Assembly (NCBI GenBank): GCA_964549635.1
Contig: CAZJVJ010000008.1
Span: forward strand, 1 to 64,000
Source: VGNY01 sp964549635
GTDB taxonomy: Bacteria > Chloroflexota > Dehalococcoidia > GIF9 > UBA5629
Reading direction: 5' to 3'
DNA: 64,000 nt
The notes under the pieces: generated by a model
Databases searched by the model: none
Told to the model about the DNA's origin: nothing
The model's input: only the letters and a program-made list of their open reading frames with translations
Translations under genes and position numbers: made by a program
Part shown: piece by piece, positions 17,704 to 25,151 of the stretch
Layout of the letters: each line of letters opens with the position of its first letter
Position numbering within the stretch: the first letter of the stretch is position 1

Positions 17704-17781
17704 TGCGCCACTTAAGGGTCATCTGAGACCGGTGCCCTCAAGCCACACGCTAATGATGGTGAGACTCCTTCACGGTTAAAT

Positions 17782-17811
17782 TTGACATTGGACTATCTAA
17801 TCTGGTAAATT
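17782..17811 (+). promoter_or_regulatory. Promoter of the L21-L27-L31 operon
   Basis: Perfect TTGACA (17782-17787), 18-nt spacer, TAAATT (17806-17811). The rplU ATG follows 17 nt later with no visible Shine-Dalgarno, so the transcript leader would be about 10 nt. Confidence 0.58.
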
Positions 17812-17828
17812 TAGACTCGTTTCTGAAA

Positions 17829-18209
17829 ATGACTCAGACCTATGCTATTGTTGAAATCGGCGGCAAGCAGTACAAAGTCGCCCCAGGGCAGAGGATAGAG
17901 GTGGACCGCCTCTCCATTGCCGAGGGCGACGATATTGAGCTTTCCAAAGTGCTGTTTATCGCTGATGGTGGAGATATCATTATTGGCACGCCAACCATTG
18001 ACGGGGCTAAGGTGACTGCCACCTGCCTCGGCGAAAAAAAGGGCGATAAGATAACAGTTTTCAAATATAAAGCCAAGACGCGATATCGGAGAAAGAAGGG
18101 GCACCGGCAGCTTTACTCCACACTGGAGATCAAGCAGATTGTGAAGCCGGGCGAACCAGTAGAGGCGGCAAAACGAAAAAAGGAAAAGGTCGCAGCTGGA
18201 GGTAATTGA
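17829..18209 (+). CDS. rplU: 50S ribosomal protein L21
   Basis: 126 residues. L21 binds 23S rRNA in the large subunit. The start MTQTYAIVEIGGKQYKVAPG and the KYKAKTRYRRKKGHRQLYST segment are diagnostic. The C-terminus runs about 20 residues past the usual end and is rich in Lys and Ala (VEAAKRKKEKVAAGG), as in some bacteria with extended L21. First gene of rplU-rpmA-rpmE, with TGATG coupling to rpmA. The start has no ribosome site and lies close to a promoter, suggesting initiation on a very short leader. Confidence 0.96.
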   Translation: MTQTYAIVEIGGKQYKVAPGQRIEVDRLSIAEGDDIELSKVLFIADGGDIIIGTPTIDGAKVTATCLGEKKGDKITVFKYKAKTRYRRKKGHRQLYSTLEIKQIVKPGEPVEAAKRKKEKVAAGGN

Positions 18210-18463
18210 TGGCACATAAGAAAGGTGGCGGGAGCACACGCTACGGACGCGACAGTAACGCTAAACGGCTGGGGGTGAAACGGTACGATGGTCAACAGGT
18301 CAACGCCGGCACCATCCTGGTCAGGCAGCGAGGAACCCGAATTTATCCGGGCAATAACGTAGGCGTGGGCAAAGACTACACGCTCTTTGCCCTAGTCAGC
18401 GGCACCGTCAAATATGAACCGGCAACCGGGAATAAGAGAAAGGTCAGCGTTTATCCTGCATAA
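18209..18463 (+). CDS. rpmA: 50S ribosomal protein L27
   Basis: 84 residues; the ATG shares one base with the rplU TGA stop, indicating translational coupling. L27 has a flexible N-terminal arm that reaches the peptidyl transferase centre. The protein starts MAHKKGGGSTRYGRDSNAKR, so the N-terminal arm is mature without the cleavable extension of Firmicutes. The RQRGTRIYPGNNVGVGKDYTLFAL-type core is present. A TTG one codon earlier is in frame but would give an extra residue unlike homologues. Confidence 0.96.
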   Translation: MAHKKGGGSTRYGRDSNAKRLGVKRYDGQQVNAGTILVRQRGTRIYPGNNVGVGKDYTLFALVSGTVKYEPATGNKRKVSVYPA

Positions 18464-18465
18464 GA

Positions 18466-18669
18466 ATGAAAGCTAAAATACATCCCGAATATCATAATGA
18501 CGCCAAGGTTGTCTGCTCCTGCGGCAATACTTTTACCACCGGCTCTACCAAAAAGGTGCTGAGGGTGGAGCTATGTAGCAAGTGCCATCCATTCTTTACC
18601 GGTGAGCAGAAGATAGTAGACACTGCCGGTAGAGTAGAACGTTTCAAGCGCAAGTATAAGCTTACCTGA
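18466..18669 (+). CDS. rpmE: 50S ribosomal protein L31, zinc-binding (C+) form
   Basis: 67 residues. Begins MKAKIHPEYHNDAKVVCSCG and contains the cysteine set CSC ... CSKCHPFFTG, the zinc-binding form of L31. The start lies 2 nt after rpmA. It closes the three-gene ribosomal operon; a hairpin-plus-T-rich terminator follows 53 nt later. Confidence 0.95.
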   Translation: MKAKIHPEYHNDAKVVCSCGNTFTTGSTKKVLRVELCSKCHPFFTGEQKIVDTAGRVERFKRKYKLT

Positions 18670-18721
18670 TAAAAAGGGAATGAGGACAACCCTCAACATC
18701 TGCCCTTCACACTGTTGTTCT

Positions 18722-18752
18722 TAGACAGGGCCAAAGCCCTGTCTTATATTTT
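18722..18752 (+). terminator. Intrinsic terminator after rpmE
   Basis: AGACAGGGC-CAAA-GCCCTGTCT forms a 9-bp GC-rich stem with a 4-nt loop, followed by TATATTTT. It separates the ribosomal operon from the YqhQ-like gene and argues against a start for that gene upstream of the hairpin. Confidence 0.75.
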
Positions 18753-18804
18753 AAATCCCTTTTCCCGGTCCCGGAAAAGGAACTTAAAGGGAGGGTCAGA
18801 GTTT

Positions 18805-19722
18805 TTGTCGAAAACAGAGCCTTTTTATTACGGTGGACAGGCGGTAATCGAAGGGGTGATGATACGGGGACGGGATAGTGTGGCTATCGCTGTGCGCCGC
18901 CCCGACGGTCAAATAGAAGTAACCGCCCAGCCGCTTGCCACACTGTACAAAGGTCGCCTCAGAAATTTGCCTTTTATCAGGGGCATAATTGTCCTTGTCG
19001 AAACCCTGGTGCTCGGCACCAGGGCGCTGCTTCACTCCGCTCAGGTTGCAGCAGCCGAAGAAGGAAACATCTCACCGGCTTTGCTCTGGGGGAGCGTGGT
19101 TCTTGCTATTGCCTTCGCGATAGCTATTTTCTTTATCGCTCCGCTGTTGCTGACACGCTACTTAATTGACCCGCACATTACCTCAGCCCTGCTCAGCAAC
19201 TTGGTCGAAGGCGCTTTTCGCATCGCCATCTTCATCGCCTATCTGAAGCTGATAAATCTAATGCCTGATGTGAGGAAGGTTTTTGCATACCATGGTGCTG
19301 AACATAAAGTGGTCAATGCCTACGAGGCCGGGGTGCCTCTAGAGTTAAATTACATCAAAAACTACCCTACAGCCCATGCCCGGTGCGGCACCAGTTTCCT
19401 GCTGGCAGTATTAATCATTGCTATATTCATCTTCGCCCTGCTTGGGCGACCACCGCTGTTGTTGAGCATAATATCACGCATTGTCCTTATACCGGTAATC
19501 GCTGCAGTTGGCTATGAATTCGTCCGCTTTGGCGCAAGCCATAACCGAAATCTTATAATACGCGGTCTTCTCATGCCAGGTCTACTACTGCAGTCTATGA
19601 CTACGGGAGAGCCAAACGATGGCCAGCTGGAGACAGCCATATTAGCGCTGAAAAAGGTCATCGAAACCGATGGCAGCGGTGATAAGCAAAGTAGCCCAGG
19701 CGCTTCAGGCCCGGCTCTCTAA
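18805..19722 (+). CDS. DUF1385 / YqhQ-like integral membrane protein
   Basis: 305 residues from a TTG start at 18805, with AAAGGGAGGG about 9 nt before it and the upstream terminator excluding the longer ATG at 18715. Matches the DUF1385 family: YYGGQAVIEGVMIRGRDSVAIAVRRPDG near the N-terminus (seen in parts), GIIVLVETLVLGTRAL, two hydrophobic segments at about 90-135, then FAYHGAEHKVVNAYEAG with conserved His and Glu, and PTAHARCGTSF. Two further hydrophobic segments follow. The conserved EHK and HARCGT residues suggest a metal or enzymatic role, but no function is established. Its 3' end overlaps convergent hisI by 18 nt. Confidence 0.87.
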   Translation: MSKTEPFYYGGQAVIEGVMIRGRDSVAIAVRRPDGQIEVTAQPLATLYKGRLRNLPFIRGIIVLVETLVLGTRALLHSAQVAAAEEGNISPALLWGSVVLAIAFAIAIFFIAPLLLTRYLIDPHITSALLSNLVEGAFRIAIFIAYLKLINLMPDVRKVFAYHGAEHKVVNAYEAGVPLELNYIKNYPTAHARCGTSFLLAVLIIAIFIFALLGRPPLLLSIISRIVLIPVIAAVGYEFVRFGASHNRNLIIRGLLMPGLLLQSMTTGEPNDGQLETAILALKKVIETDGSGDKQSSPGASGPAL

Positions 19723-20034
19723 ATCTTGTTTATCCAAGCCCTGAAAAAAACAGCTCCGATTACCGGTGTGACACACGGGACCGGCCGGCTTGACCTTAAT
19801 AAGTATGGCATCACCATCGCAGTCTTTAGACAGAGATTGCACCCTTAAAATGCTGCCTGATGTAGCACCTTTATGCCACAATTCCTGTCGGCTACGACTG
19901 TAAAACCAGACCTCGCCACTGTCCAGCGTTCGCCGCAGGGCTTCCTGGTTGGCATAACCCAGCATCAGCACCTCACCGCTATCCGCATCCTGGATAATGA
20001 CGGGTATTAGCCCTTTGTCATCGAACTTTACCAT
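19705..20034 (-). CDS. hisI: Phosphoribosyl-AMP cyclohydrolase
   Basis: 109 residues. HisI opens the purine ring of PR-AMP in histidine biosynthesis. Seen: the MLGYANQEALRRTLDSGEVWFYSRSR region (in parts), LWHKGATSGSIL, the metal-binding DCDGDAILIKV, and GPVCHTGNRSCF with the conserved Cys/His. No HisE (pyrophosphohydrolase) domain is attached. It follows hisA by 45 nt on the same strand, so the two form a small his operon; hisF, which usually lies between them, is absent here. Confidence 0.95.
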   Translation of the reverse strand: MVKFDDKGLIPVIIQDADSGEVLMLGYANQEALRRTLDSGEVWFYSRSRQELWHKGATSGSILRVQSLSKDCDGDAILIKVKPAGPVCHTGNRSCFFQGLDKQDLESRA

Positions 20035-20079
20035 GTGGCACCACCTTGTTTTTTTCCTCTCCCTGATTAGATGAAAAGC

Positions 20080-20793
20080 TCACAGCCCCAGGGCTAAAGC
20101 CTCCTTCAAATTTACATCGCCGGTGTAAAGTGCCCTGCCTATGATAGCCCCTTCGACCCCCAGCCCGCTGAGCTTTTTCAGATGAGCCAGTGCCGAAATA
20201 CCACCAGCAGCGATTACAGGTATTTTTACACCCTTGACCATCGCAGCTATGGCTTCAAAACACGGCTCAGTCAGCGTGCCATCACGCTTTATATCGGTGT
20301 AGATGACACGCCTTACCCCGAGAGCTGCCATCTTTCGACCCAGTTCCAGCGCTGCAACTTCAGTACCTTCCTTCCAGCCACGAATAGCTACATAACCATC
20401 CCGGGCATCTATGCCTACAACTATAGCCTCGCCATATTTCTGGCACAACTGCTGAACCAGTCCCGGAGACTCCACAGCTACCGTTCCCAGAATGACACGG
20501 TCTACACCAATATCGAGCAATCTAGCCACGGTGGCTTCGTTTCTGATACCACCACCGATCTGGACAGGTATGCGCATTTGTTTTACTATGGCCTCAACGA
20601 CTGCCATGTTGCAGGGCTCACCGCGAGCGGCACCGTCCAGGTCAACCACATGCAGACGCCTTGCCCCCTGTGCCTGCCACTCCAGAGCCGCAGCCACCGG
20701 GTCTTCAAAAAAAACCGTCTCACAGCGGTAATCACCCTGATACAGCCGAACACATTTGCCACCTTTAATATCAACGGCCGGTATTATCTCCAT
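20080..20793 (-). CDS. hisA: Phosphoribosylformimino-5-aminoimidazole carboxamide ribotide isomerase
   Basis: 237 residues, the usual size of this TIM-barrel isomerase in histidine synthesis. The catalytic acid is in EIIPAVDIKGGKCVRLYQGD (Asp8), and the second half has YTDIKRDGTLTEP with the other catalytic Asp and phosphate-binding glycines (GGGIRNEATV, AAGGISALAHL, GAIIGRALYTG). The family sometimes doubles as PriA, but no tryptophan-pathway genes are near. Upstream DNA (20794-20860) contains a divergent copy of the hairpin repeat and no clear promoter. Confidence 0.96.
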   Translation of the reverse strand: MEIIPAVDIKGGKCVRLYQGDYRCETVFFEDPVAAALEWQAQGARRLHVVDLDGAARGEPCNMAVVEAIVKQMRIPVQIGGGIRNEATVARLLDIGVDRVILGTVAVESPGLVQQLCQKYGEAIVVGIDARDGYVAIRGWKEGTEVAALELGRKMAALGVRRVIYTDIKRDGTLTEPCFEAIAAMVKGVKIPVIAAGGISALAHLKKLSGLGVEGAIIGRALYTGDVNLKEALALGL

Positions 20794-20840
20794 ATCACCC
20801 CTTAATCCAGTTAAGTCGTTTGTTTCCAGTTATTCCTGGA

Positions 20841-20861
20841 GTGCCAAGCTTTAGCTTCGCC
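20841..20861. repeat. Dispersed hairpin repeat, diverged copy
   Basis: GTGCCAAGCTTTAGCTTCGCC between hisA and the acyl-CoA dehydrogenase gene. It matches the reverse orientation of the GAGGCTAAAGCCTGGCAC family with several changes. Confidence 0.45.
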
Positions 20862-21010
20862 AATACCTATCATAAGACAATATTTAAAGCCCACAACGCA
20901 GCCAAATTTTTTATTTGAAGCTAATCTGGAAGCCTATTTTTAACTCTCGCTGATTTACTATACAATATTAAAGCTTTGGGGCAGTTACTTCAATAAAGGA
21001 GGCGCAAAAT

Positions 21011-22153
21011 ATGGACTTCGAACTCACCGAAGAGCAAAAAATGTTCAAAGAGGCCATCCGCAACTTTGCCGAAAGGGAAATCGCGCCGCTGGTTGAGGAA
21101 GCCGAGAAAACAGCCACCTTCCCCATCCAGCTATTCCCCAAGATGGGAGCGCTTGGCTACTTGTGCGTCAGATACCCTGTTGAATACGGCGGTGCCGGCT
21201 TAGGCAAGATAGGTGACTGTATCGCCATCGAAGAGATAGCCTATCACAGCGTTGGTATAGCTGCTGGGATTATGGTGCAGAGTGGAATTGGGACGTCGGC
21301 CATATATGCTCGTGGCCGAGAAGACCAGAGGCAAGCCTACCTGGTACCAGCTATCAAAGGGCAGAAAATAGCTGCCTTTGGGCTTACCGAGCCCAACGCT
21401 GGCTCCGACGCCGCAGCCATACAGACCACCGCGGTCAAGAAGGGCAATAAGTATGTCCTCAACGGCACCAAGACCTTCATCACCAACGGAAACATCTGTG
21501 ACTTTGTCGTCACCGCTGCTTACACTGATAAGAGCAAAGGCGCCCGGGGTGGGGTCAGCCTGTTTATCGTGGATGCGGGAACTCCTGGTTTCAGCCGCAA
21601 CAAGCTCCATAAGTTCTGCGCTCGTTCCAGTGAAATCGCTGAGCTGGCTTTCCAGGACTGCGCTGTGGCTGAGGAAAACCTCATCGGTGAAGAGGGTAAG
21701 GGCTTTCCCTATCTGATGGAGTCCTTAACTGGCGGCAGGATTTCCCATGCTTCTCGTAGTCTGGGGCTGGCCAGAGCTGCCTATGATGCTTCTTTGAAAT
21801 ACGCACAGGAAAGGGTACAGTTCGGACAGGCAATTGCCAAATTTCAGGCGAATGCTTTCAAGCTGGCGAGAATGGCTATGGATATAGAGGCGGCCCGCTG
21901 GCTGATATACTATGCCGCCTGGCTCTATGACCAGAACAAACCGCATGTCAAAGAAGCAGCCATGGCCAAGCTTTTCGCCAGCGAAGTGGCTGCAAGGGTG
22001 ACCACCGAAGCCATGCAAATCCACGGCGGCTACGGCTTGATGGAGGAGTCGGTAGTCCAGCGCTACTTCCGCGACTCCAGAATGTCAACCATAACCGAAG
22101 GGACTTCAGAAATTCAGCAGCTTGTCATCTCCCGGGAAATCGGCATACGGTAG
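21011..22153 (+). CDS. Acyl-CoA dehydrogenase (short/medium-chain type)
   Basis: 380 residues, with AAGGAGGCGC before the ATG. Flavoprotein of the acyl-CoA dehydrogenase family, introducing the alpha-beta double bond and passing electrons to ETF. Seen: FGLTEPNAGSDAAAIQTTAV (first signature), GGRISHASRSLGLARAAYD, AMQIHGGYGLMEESVVQRYFRDSR (in parts) and TITEGTSEIQQLVIS, whose Glu is the expected catalytic base. The second acyl-CoA dehydrogenase gene lies convergently 158 bp away. The chain length acted on cannot be deduced. Confidence 0.94.
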   Translation: MDFELTEEQKMFKEAIRNFAEREIAPLVEEAEKTATFPIQLFPKMGALGYLCVRYPVEYGGAGLGKIGDCIAIEEIAYHSVGIAAGIMVQSGIGTSAIYARGREDQRQAYLVPAIKGQKIAAFGLTEPNAGSDAAAIQTTAVKKGNKYVLNGTKTFITNGNICDFVVTAAYTDKSKGARGGVSLFIVDAGTPGFSRNKLHKFCARSSEIAELAFQDCAVAEENLIGEEGKGFPYLMESLTGGRISHASRSLGLARAAYDASLKYAQERVQFGQAIAKFQANAFKLARMAMDIEAARWLIYYAAWLYDQNKPHVKEAAMAKLFASEVAARVTTEAMQIHGGYGLMEESVVQRYFRDSRMSTITEGTSEIQQLVISREIGIR

Positions 22154-22213
22154 TCAAAACATTCAACGTGGCCCGGGGAAGATTGAAATGCAGTGCAACC
22201 GCTGAGGGTCGCC

Positions 22214-22241
22214 GTAGTGCGAGGCTAAAGCCTGGCACTAC
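22214..22241. repeat. Dispersed hairpin repeat, longest copy
   Basis: Outer arms GTAGTGC and GCACTAC enclose GAGGCTAAAGCCTG, giving a 28-bp near-palindrome in the spacer between two convergent acyl-CoA dehydrogenase genes, where it could act as a bidirectional terminator or processing site. Confidence 0.75.
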
Positions 22242-22311
22242 ACTACGACTGCAATTACGACCGAGCAGGGCGGGACAAAATAAGCCATACACGCCAGAGA
22301 CGGCGCCTTGA

Positions 22312-23496
22312 TTACCCTCTACTTCCGCCCACCGCTGAGATGCCGGTGATGTCCTGTCCGATAATCAGCGTATGGATATGGTCGGTGCCCTGATAGGTGT
22401 AGACAGACTCGATATTGGCCATATGCCGAATGGGTGAGTAGTCCAGGGATATGCCGTTGGCCCCGAGCAGCTCACGTGCTGTACGGGCACACATACGTGC
22501 CATAGCTATATTGTTCTTCTTGGCCAGTGAAATCTGGGCATATGTGGCCCTCCCCTCATCCATGAGCCTGCCCAGTCGGTAAGCCAGCAATTGCGCCTTG
22601 GTGATCTCCACCAGCATGTCCACCAATTTCTCCTGCACCAGCTGGAAAGAGGCTATGGGCACACCGAACTGCTTCCTCTCTTTGGCATAGTTCAAAGCCG
22701 TCTCGTAACAGCTCATAGCAGCACCGATAGACCCCCAGGCTATGCCATATCTCGCCTGATTGAGACAGGAAAAAACGGCTCTCAAACCCACCCCATGCGG
22801 TAGCATGTTCGTTGCCGGTACCGCACAGTCTGAAAACCCAAGCTCGCCAACATCCCCTGCCCTCATCGATCCCTTACGGTGCTGAAAACTCTGGCTGAAC
22901 CCCTCTGTGCCGCGTTCCACGATGAACCCTCTTATCCCTTCGTCAGTCTGTGCCCAGACAAGCGCCACATCGGCTATTGATGCCTCGCTTATCCACTGTT
23001 TTGTACCATTGATGACCCACCTGTTACCGTCTTTCCTGGCTACTGTTTCCATAGAAGCTACATCTGAGCCATGGTTCGGCTCAGTCAACCCAAAACAGGC
23101 GATAGCCTTTCCTGAAGCAATCAACGGCAACCATTTTCTCTTCTGTTCCTCCGACCCATATTTCCAGATGGGATACATTACCAGCCCCTTGTTGACCTCG
23201 ACAAAGCTCCTCAAAGAGCTGTCCACCCGCTCCAGTTCCTGGGCGATAAGTCCGGCTGTCACATAGTTCACGCCGGCGCCGCCATACTCCTTCGGGAAGA
23301 TAGAGCCGATTATCCCCATCTCCCCAAACCTGAGAGCAATCCGCCGCATATTCAGCGGCTCCTCTTTATGGAACGCCTCGACAACAAGCGGCTCGATCTC
23401 TTTTTCCAGAAATTCCCTCACCATGTTTCTGGTCATCTTCTCCTCGTCGGAGAACAGCGCATCTATGTTATAATAGTCAACACCTTTGAAAGCCAT
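22312..23496 (-). CDS. Glutaryl-CoA-dehydrogenase-like protein lacking the catalytic glutamate
   Basis: 394 residues, best matched to the glutaryl-CoA dehydrogenase branch of acyl-CoA dehydrogenases: CFGLTEPNHGSDVASMETVA, then ERGTEGFS, RYGIAWGSIGAAMSCYETAL and ELLGANGISLDYSPIRH. In GCDH the C-terminal motif is TYEGTHDIH with Glu as catalytic base. Here it reads TYQGTDHIH, with Gln369 (codon CAG, 22392-22390). Everything around it is conserved. The enzyme may use another base, act on another reaction, or be inactive. It faces the preceding acyl-CoA dehydrogenase gene tail to tail. Confidence 0.9.
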   Translation of the reverse strand: MAFKGVDYYNIDALFSDEEKMTRNMVREFLEKEIEPLVVEAFHKEEPLNMRRIALRFGEMGIIGSIFPKEYGGAGVNYVTAGLIAQELERVDSSLRSFVEVNKGLVMYPIWKYGSEEQKRKWLPLIASGKAIACFGLTEPNHGSDVASMETVARKDGNRWVINGTKQWISEASIADVALVWAQTDEGIRGFIVERGTEGFSQSFQHRKGSMRAGDVGELGFSDCAVPATNMLPHGVGLRAVFSCLNQARYGIAWGSIGAAMSCYETALNYAKERKQFGVPIASFQLVQEKLVDMLVEITKAQLLAYRLGRLMDEGRATYAQISLAKKNNIAMARMCARTARELLGANGISLDYSPIRHMANIESVYTYQGTDHIHTLIIGQDITGISAVGGSRG

Positions 23497-23597
23497 GACA
23501 AATTTACCTCCTTACAGCTTTAATCCCGCATCGCCAGCAATTAATGAGGCGACACAGGACACTTTAAGCAGTTGACATGATTTTGTCAATTCTCAGC

Positions 23598-23679
23598 TGT
23601 CATTGCGAGCGAAGCGTGGCAATCTGCGCCCCCTATGCCCAGCCGCCATTGTCACAGGACTGCATACCTGGCAATGACG
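23598..23679. repeat. MITE-like element with TGTCATTGC termini
   Basis: Starts TGTCATTGCGAGCGAAGCG and ends GCAATGACG; the terminal 9 bp match in inverted orientation at 8 positions. It is 82 bp long with no reading frame. Related but degraded strings occur at 25053-25090 (reverse orientation) and 43409-43443. The TGTCATTGCGAGC core resembles small repeats found in many bacterial genomes. Confidence 0.6.
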
Positions 23680-23731
23680 GAAGGACAAATCAGTTTTAAG
23701 TATATAGTGTAATATTAAGGAGGAAAGGTAA

Positions 23732-23959
23732 ATGTCCATATTAAATTCATGTCCCTTAGTACCCTGGATGCCATGGCTAATGCTGCTAATTCTCGCCTGG
23801 ACTCTACCCTGGAAGGGAGTAGCCTTATGGAGAGCTGCCGGAAACAAGCACCTGTGGTGGTTTGTGGCACTGTTCCTGCTCAACACTCTGGCAGTCCTCG
23901 AGATAGTCTACATATTCGGATTCAGTCGCAAAAAATCAAACGCAGGCACAGGACTTTAG
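23732..23959 (+). CDS. Small two-helix membrane protein, DUF5652-like
   Basis: 75 residues with a strong ribosome site (TAAGGAGGAAAGG) before the ATG, so it is real despite its size. Two hydrophobic helices flank an interfacial segment: PWLMLLILAWTLPWKGVALW and HLWWFVALFLLNTLAVLEIV. The WTLPWKGxALWRAA and NTLAVLEIVYIF pieces match the DUF5652 pattern as I know it. The tail is short and basic. No function is known for the family. It stands alone downstream of the MITE-like repeat and upstream of the UbiA gene. Confidence 0.8.
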   Translation: MSILNSCPLVPWMPWLMLLILAWTLPWKGVALWRAAGNKHLWWFVALFLLNTLAVLEIVYIFGFSRKKSNAGTGL

Positions 23960-24072
23960 TACCCTCCAAGACAGGTCTTCACTGCTCATAGGCCGGGCAC
24001 TGAAATTCCAAACTCATCATCTGCGACTGTGAATCATCGCACTGCACATTAAAATAGTCTAGGTGAACATGA

Positions 24073-24102
24073 TAGACATAATCACGGCCTGTCTGTTATA
24101 CT
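24073..24102 (+). promoter_or_regulatory. Promoter close to the UbiA-family start
   Basis: TAGACA (24073-24078), 18-nt spacer, TATACT (24097-24102). The ATG is only 12 nt after the -10 box and has no Shine-Dalgarno, predicting a leader of about 5 nt. Confidence 0.5.
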
Positions 24103-24113
24103 TAAAGACTTAA

Positions 24114-25004
24114 ATGACACTCAAGGTATGGTTCTACGAGACCAGGCCACAATTCCTGCTGCTTTCCGCGATCCTAGTGTTTCTGGGCACCTGTATGGCC
24201 TGGTATGACGGCACTTTTCACCTAGGCCACGCGTTGCTGGCCTTCTTCGGACTGCTTCTTTGCCACATCAGCGTCAATGTGCTCAATGACTACTACGACT
24301 ACAAGAGCGGCATAGATTTGAGAACCCGAAGGACGCCCTTCAGCGGGGGCAGCGGCTTTTTGCCCGCAGCCTCACTTAAACCACAACATGTCTTCTGGTT
24401 CGGCATCGGTTGTTTCTTGCTGGCTGTGCCCGTAGGTATCTATTTCGTTCTAGTTAGCGGCTGGCTACTGCTGCCCTTACTTCTAGTCGGCGCAATATGT
24501 ATCCTCCTCTACACACCTGTCCTGACCAGGCTGGGCTGGCCCGAATGGTCGCCGGGCGTCGGGTTAGGTGCTCTACCCGTACTGGGCGCCTATTTCATCC
24601 AGACAGGCGAATATACTTTACCGGCTGCCATAGCCTCCGTGCCCTCCGGCATACTGGTGCACAATCTGCTCCTTCTGAACGAATTTCCTGACACCGAGGC
24701 CGACAGGCAGGCAGGGAGAAAGACGCTGCCAATAACTATGGGAAAAAGAAGGGCAGGCATTATCTACTCAGCCCTGACCGGAGCAGTCTATGTGTGGATT
24801 TTCGCTGCAGTTCAGGCAAAGCTGATGCCGGCTTTTTGCCTGATTGCTTTACTCACGCTTCCCTTCGCCGTTAGGGCTATTCAGGGCGCCCTGAATTATC
24901 AGAACGAACGCGCCATCATTCCGGCTATGGCGAACAACGTGATGGTCGTATTGTTGACCCAGCTTCTCTTGGGCATCGGCTATATAATATCAGGAATCTT
25001 TTAG
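24114..25004 (+). CDS. UbiA/MenA-family prenyltransferase
   Basis: 296 residues with about eight hydrophobic helices. UbiA-type enzymes attach a polyprenyl chain to an aromatic head group in the membrane. The two Asp-rich Mg-diphosphate motifs are present: NVLNDYYDYKSGID (about 60-73) and NEFPDTEADRQAGRKTLP (about 190-207). The FSGGSGFLPAASL stretch after motif 1 resembles MenA (dihydroxynaphthoate prenyltransferase) and related enzymes. No other quinone genes are in the window, so menaquinone synthesis is a likely but not proven role. Confidence 0.86.
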   Translation: MTLKVWFYETRPQFLLLSAILVFLGTCMAWYDGTFHLGHALLAFFGLLLCHISVNVLNDYYDYKSGIDLRTRRTPFSGGSGFLPAASLKPQHVFWFGIGCFLLAVPVGIYFVLVSGWLLLPLLLVGAICILLYTPVLTRLGWPEWSPGVGLGALPVLGAYFIQTGEYTLPAAIASVPSGILVHNLLLLNEFPDTEADRQAGRKTLPITMGKRRAGIIYSALTGAVYVWIFAAVQAKLMPAFCLIALLTLPFAVRAIQGALNYQNERAIIPAMANNVMVVLLTQLLLGIGYIISGIF

Positions 25005-25151
25005 AAACAGACTAAATAATGTGAGCACTTATCGTCATTATGTGGAAGCAACCTCACAGATTGCCACGCCGCGACTGCCTCAAAGCTCGCCATTACAAAC
25101 AGGGGGTTGCCAATCACGTCGGTGACTTTCAGTCTCCAGTAAGTGGGCACC

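Noticed and set aside
18715..18804. Upstream ATG giving a longer YqhQ-like protein
   Set aside because: It would start before the rpmE terminator hairpin; TTG 18805 has a proper ribosome site.
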